Assembly: GCA_031554725.1 (NCBI GenBank)
Contig: JAVBUZ010000149.1
Location: forward strand, 1 to 11,415
Source of the DNA: JAVBUZ01 sp031554725
Lineage (GTDB): Bacteria; Bacillota; Clostridia; Lachnospirales; Lachnospiraceae
Reading direction: 5' to 3'
Length of the DNA: 11,415 nt
A program made the position numbers and the translations under genes. The notes below the pieces were generated by a model. That model worked only from the letters and a program-made list of their open reading frames with translations, did not search any database and was not told where the DNA came from. Below, one piece after another: positions 6,992 through 11,415 of the stretch (position 1 is the first letter of the stretch; each line of letters starts with the position of its first letter).

Positions 6992-7603
6992 ATGCACATA
7001 GATAGAGAAGATATGCTGGAGCTTACTAGGAGGATGAACGTATCTCGTAACTGCTTTAGTAGAATTGCGGGAGCTTATATGGATGAAGATGGATTTGTGG
7101 ATGGCTCCTTTAATACCCATTTTTTGAAGCTATCGGGTTCGGATAAGGCAAAAAACCTAGAGCTTGCCAAAGCAATTCCTTATTCAAAAACCAATGAGCA
7201 GTTAAAGAACTATCGGTTCGATAGCGAAAGTAAACGACCAGGGAGCATATGGCAGCTACTAATAGCCATTCGGGAATGTGAGCTAAAAAATGATGCCCTT
7301 CTTTATTCCTTGTATGAATATATTGGGGAGAGATATCAGTCGGATCACCCTTATGCTATTTATGTTTTCTATGGAAATTATGACGTGCCAGTAAAAGGAA
7401 ACAATAACGAGAATCAGTGGGAATCAGAAGAGGTGTACCGTTTTTTGATCTGTGCAATCTGTCCAGTAAGTGGCGATTATGAAGCAGGCGCACCAGAGGC
7501 AGGCTTTTTATTTCCAGCCTTTGCAAACCGCAGTACAGATATAGATGGTATTAATATATTTTCTGCCGATGGAAACCATGAGAAATTGGCAAATATAAAT
7601 TGA
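6992..7603 (+). CDS. DUF4317 family protein, C-terminally truncated
   Basis: The function of this family is unknown. The 203 residues match the first half of DUF4317 proteins as I know them from clostridia. They start with the ELTRRMNVSRNCFSRIAGAYM segment, then have WQLLIAIRECELKND, the DVPVKG motif, ESEEVYRFLICAICPVS (about 145-161), and APEAGFLFPAFANRSTDIDG near residues 167-186. Complete members continue for roughly another 200 residues after that last motif. Here the frame ends 17 residues later (HEKLANIN), and no continuation is visible in other frames before the next gene at 7639. The short internal spacer after CPVS is also reduced compared with typical members. AAAGGTGG lies seven bases before the ATG, so the gene can still be translated. 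It is probably a remnant cut by the arrival of the nuclease gene, though a functional short form is possible. Confidence 0.8.
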   Translation: MHIDREDMLELTRRMNVSRNCFSRIAGAYMDEDGFVDGSFNTHFLKLSGSDKAKNLELAKAIPYSKTNEQLKNYRFDSESKRPGSIWQLLIAIRECELKNDALLYSLYEYIGERYQSDHPYAIYVFYGNYDVPVKGNNNENQWESEEVYRFLICAICPVSGDYEAGAPEAGFLFPAFANRSTDIDGINIFSADGNHEKLANIN

Positions 7604-7638
7604 TATTGAAACGGTAAAGTGATAGATAAGGAGGGGCA

Positions 7639-8814
7639 ATGAATAAGATAGAAAGTAAATTTGAATATGAAGAAGCGCTACAGAATTTTTTACTAGATAT
7701 TGACTGTCTGGATGAACTATTGCCATGGACAGGAAAAGTCAATGTGTTTGATATTCTGAAAGTATCAAGGGCTGAAATTAGGCATAGTAATATGCTTGGC
7801 TGGCTTTTGGATGCTAATGAAAACCATGGATTAGGTGATTGCTTCTTACGAGGCATATTGCAGAGGCTAGTGGAAAATGATTCAGATGGCAGATATGATG
7901 TTTTCAAGGTGCTATTAATGGATTTATATTCTTTTATAGTTTATCGAGAGTGGAAAAACATTGATATTCTATTAGTGTCTGATGAGGAAAAAATAGTTTT
8001 TGCTGTAGAGAACAAGATTGGATCTCATGAACATAGCAATCAATTGAAAAGATACCAAGAGATATTGGAAAAGGATTATTCATCTTATCAGAAAATACTT
8101 GTATATTTAACGCCAAATGGAGAAGAACCAAGTGACATAGCAAACTGGGACATCTTATCGTATGGTGATGTAGTTGATGTGCTTGCAGAAACATATGAAA
8201 AGGTAAAAATGCAACCAGAAGTCGATTTGATGATAAGAAATTATATAGAAGTAATAAGGAGGGATGTTGTGGAAGACCAACAGTTAATAAATATTTGCAA
8301 TAAGATATATAACAAGCATCAAAAGGCTTTAGACTTGATCTTTGAGAATAGAATTGATGGGAAAATGCATATTAAATGTGCAATAAGCAATGCACTTTGT
8401 AAACTTCAAGATGAAGGGAAAATTATTTATGATGAGACATGGGGATTTAACTTTCGCACAGCGGAAATGGATAAAATACTTCCGTTATTGAAAGAATCTA
8501 AAAGCTCATGGGGGACAACTAATATTTACATATATTGGCTAAACTATAGAGATGGGCAATTCTATGGGATTTTTGAGCTAGGTGGGTACAATGTACCTGC
8601 TGAATCTCAGGAGAATATACAAAAGATGATTGATGTTATGAAGCCAAATGATAAGAAAAGATATGATTTTAAATACAAAAGAGTATATCGGACAGAGTGG
8701 TATAATATGTCTGAGGTGGAAGATTTAGAAAATGGTGTAGAAGTTATGGTTAGAGAAGCGGTTGATGAGCTTCTGCGAATGGAAAAAGAGCTGATTGAAC
8801 AAATTATTGCATAG
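7639..8814 (+). CDS. PD-(D/E)XK nuclease superfamily protein (PDDEXK_4-like)
   Basis: This 391-residue protein looks like a member of the restriction-endonuclease-fold family with the N-terminal signature EIRHSNMLGWLLD plus HGLGDCFL (46-70). The active-site pattern is clear: D109 in WKNIDILL, then 14 residues on the strand FAVENKIG with E124 and K126 (ExK), followed by the helix SNQLKRYQEIL with a conserved Q135. YLTPNGEEP after the next strand is also typical. Relatives occur in accessory and phage-defence regions, but their substrates are mostly unknown. The C-terminal 200 residues are not recognised; they end in a helical, charged region. AAGGAGGGG just before the ATG is a very strong ribosome site. 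The gene starts 35 bases after the truncated DUF4317 gene, with no terminator between, so co-transcription with the HipA-like genes is likely. It ends at a bidirectional hairpin. Confidence 0.82.
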   Translation: MNKIESKFEYEEALQNFLLDIDCLDELLPWTGKVNVFDILKVSRAEIRHSNMLGWLLDANENHGLGDCFLRGILQRLVENDSDGRYDVFKVLLMDLYSFIVYREWKNIDILLVSDEEKIVFAVENKIGSHEHSNQLKRYQEILEKDYSSYQKILVYLTPNGEEPSDIANWDILSYGDVVDVLAETYEKVKMQPEVDLMIRNYIEVIRRDVVEDQQLINICNKIYNKHQKALDLIFENRIDGKMHIKCAISNALCKLQDEGKIIYDETWGFNFRTAEMDKILPLLKESKSSWGTTNIYIYWLNYRDGQFYGIFELGGYNVPAESQENIQKMIDVMKPNDKKRYDFKYKRVYRTEWYNMSEVEDLENGVEVMVREAVDELLRMEKELIEQIIA

Positions 8815-8822
8815 AGTTATAA

Positions 8823-8850
8823 ATGAGCCCCTCTTAATCAAGGGGCTCAT
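8823..8850. terminator. bidirectional terminator hairpin between convergent operons
   Basis: ATGAGCCCCT (8823-8832) is perfectly complementary to AGGGGCTCAT (8841-8850) around an eight-base loop. It lies eight bases after the nuclease stop codon. On the minus strand it covers the last codons of the lipoprotein gene, whose stop codon (8834-8836) sits in the loop. The minus strand continues TTTATAA and the plus strand AATAATCTTT, so the T-runs are short on both sides. Confidence 0.7.
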
Positions 8851-9967
8851 AATAATCTTTGACGACAACCAATTTTCCATCTACCATTTCTTGAATAATA
8901 GTGTGTAGGAACCACTCATCTCCATCGTAACGATTCCAATCATAACGAGTTTCACAATTATATACCGTTACTAGTTTGTTATCTATGCATTTAAAATATG
9001 TAACGACACTGCTATACCAACCATAATCCTCATAGCACATAATGAGTTCATTTTCTGTATCAATGAAAATATCATAATAGTCATAGAGCTTCCTATATTC
9101 ATCGCTTGGCACAAATTGCTGAAGCTCATTATCCCACAACCAGTACAAATAGGTTCCTTCATCATAATAGTAAGGTATAGTGTTTATACAAATATCCAGA
9201 TAACCGTCAAAGTTCCAGTCTGCAAGCTTAAATCCATACATTTCATCATCAGACCACCAGTTGCCCACAGACCCTATATTAATTGTTTGTATAAATGAAC
9301 TCGAACTATCGGTTACGGTTATATTATTAATATAATTCTCAGCAGAGGAACTGATGATTTTACTTTTATCCCAGGAAATTCTATTGTAATTAATGGTGTG
9401 ACCGCCAATGTGAAAAGTGAACTCTGGTAGCTCCTCGTTTATTTTCTGCGTCAGTTTAAAGGAAAGAGCGGAAAATTCACTACGCGAAAAGGAATCATCA
9501 AAATAATTATAATAGGAAGAATATCTTTTGTTACCAACAATCTCACCCTTCCAAGCAGCTAGAGTACCGATGTCATATGCTTCGGTGTATCCTAATTCAA
9601 TTAGTTCCTTTGTGGTATACTCACTTTTTCTATTTAAGCCACTATAAATAAGTATTATTTGATTTTTATCGGGAATGAGGCGCTCTATATTCTTGCTAAC
9701 ATCAGTGGAGGGTAGTGAAATGGCATTAATGATATGCTCTGCATCATATTGCTCCTTGGTACGCACATCCAAAATAATCGCATCGAGGGAGGCTATAAAT
9801 AGTGCCTCGTCGGGAGAAAGCTTTATATATTCTATTGGAATATCCTCTGTCATGTCCTCTCTGTGGTTGGTCATATGCTCTGGTTTCGAAACGTCTTTAA
9901 AGGAGCACCCGCTAAGGGAAGATATTAAAATAAGCAGAATTACTAATGTAAAGTGTGATTTGTTCAC
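8834..9967 (-). CDS. lipoprotein with degenerate rhodanese domain and calcium-loop-like C-terminal region
   Basis: This 377-residue protein has a lipoprotein signal: a hydrophobic stretch (residues 7-18) ending LSGC, with the lipid-modified Cys at 21, so it should be anchored on the outer face of the membrane. Residues about 45-145 form a rhodanese domain: SPDEALFI, AIILDVRTKEQYDAEHI, then the active-site loop at IYSGLNRKSE, and LGYTEAYDIGTLAAWKGEI at the end. The catalytic cysteine normally found in this loop is serine here (S109), so sulfur transfer is unlikely and the domain may only bind or scaffold. Residues 146-377 are beta-rich and aromatic; DWNFDGYLD (250-258) resembles a calcium-binding DxNxDGxxD loop, as in VCBS/FG-GAP repeats. 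The start is GTG with GGGGG eight bases upstream. It lies 30 bases behind the zinc-ribbon gene and is probably co-transcribed with it. Confidence 0.82.
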   Translation of the reverse strand: MNKSHFTLVILLILISSLSGCSFKDVSKPEHMTNHREDMTEDIPIEYIKLSPDEALFIASLDAIILDVRTKEQYDAEHIINAISLPSTDVSKNIERLIPDKNQIILIYSGLNRKSEYTTKELIELGYTEAYDIGTLAAWKGEIVGNKRYSSYYNYFDDSFSRSEFSALSFKLTQKINEELPEFTFHIGGHTINYNRISWDKSKIISSSAENYINNITVTDSSSSFIQTINIGSVGNWWSDDEMYGFKLADWNFDGYLDICINTIPYYYDEGTYLYWLWDNELQQFVPSDEYRKLYDYYDIFIDTENELIMCYEDYGWYSSVVTYFKCIDNKLVTVYNCETRYDWNRYDGDEWFLHTIIQEMVDGKLVVVKDYYEPLD

Positions 9968-9997
9968 GTTTATATCCCCCTATTACTATAACAAATC

Positions 9998-11260
9998 TTA
10001 TTTTTTGATCTTGTAATCTGTAATTACCCAATCGTATTTACGCATGTCAAGCTTGTTTCCGCAATATTCACAAACACCGCCCTTTAGTAGAGAAATGCTT
10101 CCGCCGCATGAGTCACATGTGTAAGCCACTGCATCGCAAACGGATTGGGTTTCGTTTGCTTTGTCTTTTATTAAAGTCAAACTTATTTTTTCTGTCTTTT
10201 TGAGTAATCGTTTAGCGGTATCTACTAATAATTCGAGAGTCACATTTATTTTGACAATGCGGTTTTGGGCGTCTGTTTCAAAGCTCTTTATTGCATATTT
10301 TTTTACATTACAATCCACTACATTTTTATAAAGTGGAAGTATTTCGGATAAATCTATTTGACAAAAGCCCTGTAATTCTTCGGGAGCTTCTGCGAAGTGA
10401 ATGGCTTTTAGCTTATAGTCAAGACTGCCAATAAAAGCCAAGGCTGAAAAGTTTTTGTCGTGCTTTCTAATTTTTGAACCAACGGAGTACCATTTTATTT
10501 GAGAAGAGCCAGAGGAAAATACGCTATAAATATTGGTGCAGTATATGGTAATTCCTACGATAAAAAGCATCAACAAAGTATATGTAATAAAAGTCTCGAA
10601 CAGGTACCAACCAGGCTCCTGCCCCCAAAAGGTAAAAAGAAGAACAAATAAAATGCCAATAAGCAAATATGTTCGGCTCCTTCTTTTCATGGAATCGGTC
10701 CATAGTTCTTCCAGTGTATAGGAAACAACCTTTTCCTTAAAATCCTCCAACTGAAATTGGGTTCCGCAATAGTTACAACCATCTAATAAATCTTCTGTTT
10801 TTTGCGTGGCACCACAATGGGGACATATAAGGATATCTTCGTGTTTGGTAGCACTTACGAACATAATATCAATAATGGAATTTTGGCAATGTGTGTATAG
10901 CTTTTTTTCATTTCTCTGATAGGTTTCAGTAGTTGCCCCGTTAACGGAAACATTAATAAGGGTATTTTTACCATCTAACCCCCATACCGCGGTATCAGGC
11001 TGCGAAGGATCTTTTGTATCATCAAACTGAAAGCTATAGCGAATATTTTTGCTTTTTAGACGATTTCTTCGTAAAAGCATACTGTACCAAAGAGACTGTG
11101 AAAAGCTTGCTCGGCTTTCTTTTCCCTCGAAGTACCCACGGTATTCTCTTAAAAACTGCTTGCCCTTTTCAAACATTCTCTTTCGCTCTAGCTGCGAAGT
11201 TTTATAATTCCTAATTATATTTTGAATGCTTTGAAATAAACTATCTGGTTCATTATTCAT
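9998..11260 (-). CDS. membrane protein with two zinc ribbons, possibly Tim44-like
   Basis: The protein has 420 residues. The N-terminal part (1-140) is soluble and basic, with no motif I recognise. A first zinc ribbon follows at 146-165 (CPHC, then CNYC). Two membrane helices lie at about 197-213 and 219-240. The soluble region 265-366 starts HDKNFSALAFIGSLDYKLKA and ends in a strand-rich KINVTLELLVDT segment; its layout recalls Tim44/NTF2-like domains joined to zinc ribbons in clostridia, but this is a guess. A second zinc ribbon (CDSC, 382-385; CEYC, 397-400) closes the protein. All eight cysteines are intact. The ATG has GGGGTGA a few bases upstream and an extended -10 promoter about 40 bases upstream. 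Function is unknown; a role at the envelope with the lipoprotein next door is inferred from position only. Confidence 0.7.
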   Translation of the reverse strand: MNNEPDSLFQSIQNIIRNYKTSQLERKRMFEKGKQFLREYRGYFEGKESRASFSQSLWYSMLLRRNRLKSKNIRYSFQFDDTKDPSQPDTAVWGLDGKNTLINVSVNGATTETYQRNEKKLYTHCQNSIIDIMFVSATKHEDILICPHCGATQKTEDLLDGCNYCGTQFQLEDFKEKVVSYTLEELWTDSMKRRSRTYLLIGILFVLLFTFWGQEPGWYLFETFITYTLLMLFIVGITIYCTNIYSVFSSGSSQIKWYSVGSKIRKHDKNFSALAFIGSLDYKLKAIHFAEAPEELQGFCQIDLSEILPLYKNVVDCNVKKYAIKSFETDAQNRIVKINVTLELLVDTAKRLLKKTEKISLTLIKDKANETQSVCDAVAYTCDSCGGSISLLKGGVCEYCGNKLDMRKYDWVITDYKIKK

Positions 11261-11297
11261 AATATCACCCCAATAATTTTATCGACTATCTTGCTAA

Positions 11298-11306
11298 AGT
11301 ATAGCA
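11298..11306 (-). promoter_or_regulatory. extended -10 promoter for the zinc-ribbon/lipoprotein operon
   Basis: On the minus strand TGCTATACT gives an extended -10 (TGn plus TATACT, five of six positions). It lies about 38 bases before the ATG at 11258-11260. The -35 region 17 bases upstream (GCAAAA) is poor, which an extended -10 can offset. A ten-base direct repeat, TTATGCAAAA on this strand, lies just upstream at 11321-11330 and 11343-11352, 22 bp apart, about two helical turns, and could bind an activator. Confidence 0.5.
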
Positions 11307-11381
11307 TAAAACGTCCTATGTTTTGCATAATTTTTACATCATTTTTGCATAAAGTTGATAGTTCAATAAAGAAAACTAAAA

Positions 11382-11415
11382 TATAATTGCAAATGAAAAG
11401 GCGAGGATATAGAGG
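11382..11415 (+). promoter_or_regulatory. possible promoter -10 and ribosome site of a gene beyond the window
   Basis: A perfect TATAAT (11382-11387) is followed 24 bases later by AGAGG at the window edge, as expected for a short leader of a plus-strand gene starting just outside. TTGATA at 11355-11360 is 21 bases upstream, too far for an ideal -35. The call rests on these few bases only. Confidence 0.3.

Noticed and set aside
7599..7627. Promoter directly before the nuclease gene (TTGATA and TAGATA)
   Set aside because: The -10 match is poor and transcription would begin at or after the ribosome binding site.
7551..7907. 118-residue minus-strand open frame across the DUF4317/nuclease junction
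   Set aside because: It was considered as a gene disrupted by the junction, but it is antisense to the conserved start of the nuclease gene and shows no family resemblance.
9675..10016. 113-residue plus-strand open frame opposite the lipoprotein gene
   Set aside because: It mirrors the rhodanese-encoding region and crosses the gap between two genes of the other strand; no motif or ribosome site supports it.
1..11415. CRISPR array, tRNA, rRNA or insertion sequence
   Set aside because: I found no regularly spaced direct repeats, cloverleaf-like or rRNA-like sequence, and no transposase or integrase frame on either strand.

Overview
The window looks like a piece of chromosome from a low-GC Gram-positive anaerobe, most likely a clostridium of the Lachnospiraceae type. 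The base composition is AT-rich, Shine-Dalgarno sequences are strong and purine-rich, several genes use GTG starts, and the protein families present (DUF4317, BlaI/M56 pairs, zinc-ribbon membrane proteins, rhodanese lipoproteins) are typical of that group. This placement is inference; there is no rRNA or marker gene.

Left part (1-2056): a MATE-family efflux transporter is followed by a scar in which two broken genes meet at about base 1736. These are the C-terminal 60 residues of an AraC-family regulator (minus strand) and the C-terminal 69 residues of a MalG-type sugar ABC permease (plus strand). The simplest reading is one deletion that removed the middle of a divergent regulator/sugar-ABC locus.

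Second block (1963-5486): a near-consensus promoter is overlaid by two identical 17-bp palindromes set in a 60-bp perfect inverted repeat. Behind it lie a BlaI/MecI-type repressor and a 988-residue M56 (BlaR1-type) membrane metalloprotease, ending at a clear terminator. The protease has the zinc-protease core, but its outer part is not a penicillin-binding domain; it carries other modules and a probable C-terminal SH3b domain. No beta-lactamase gene is present.

Third block (5499-8850): a good promoter precedes four same-strand genes with no obvious terminator between them. The first two look like a HipA-type toxin-antitoxin module of unusual layout. One protein fuses an HTH domain to what looks like the HipA N-subdomain 1 (HipS-like); the other is a short HipT-like kinase lacking that subdomain. 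Next come a DUF4317 protein that stops about half-way and a PD-(D/E)XK nuclease-family protein of the type often met in defence loci. A hairpin at 8823-8850 ends the block and is shared with the convergent operon.

Right part (8834-11415, minus strand): a probable two-gene operon, transcribed from an extended -10 promoter near 11300. It encodes a membrane protein with two zinc ribbons and a lipoprotein with a rhodanese-like domain (catalytic Cys replaced by Ser) and a calcium-loop-like motif. Both probably act at the cell envelope. The last 70 bases look like a leader for a plus-strand gene beyond the window.
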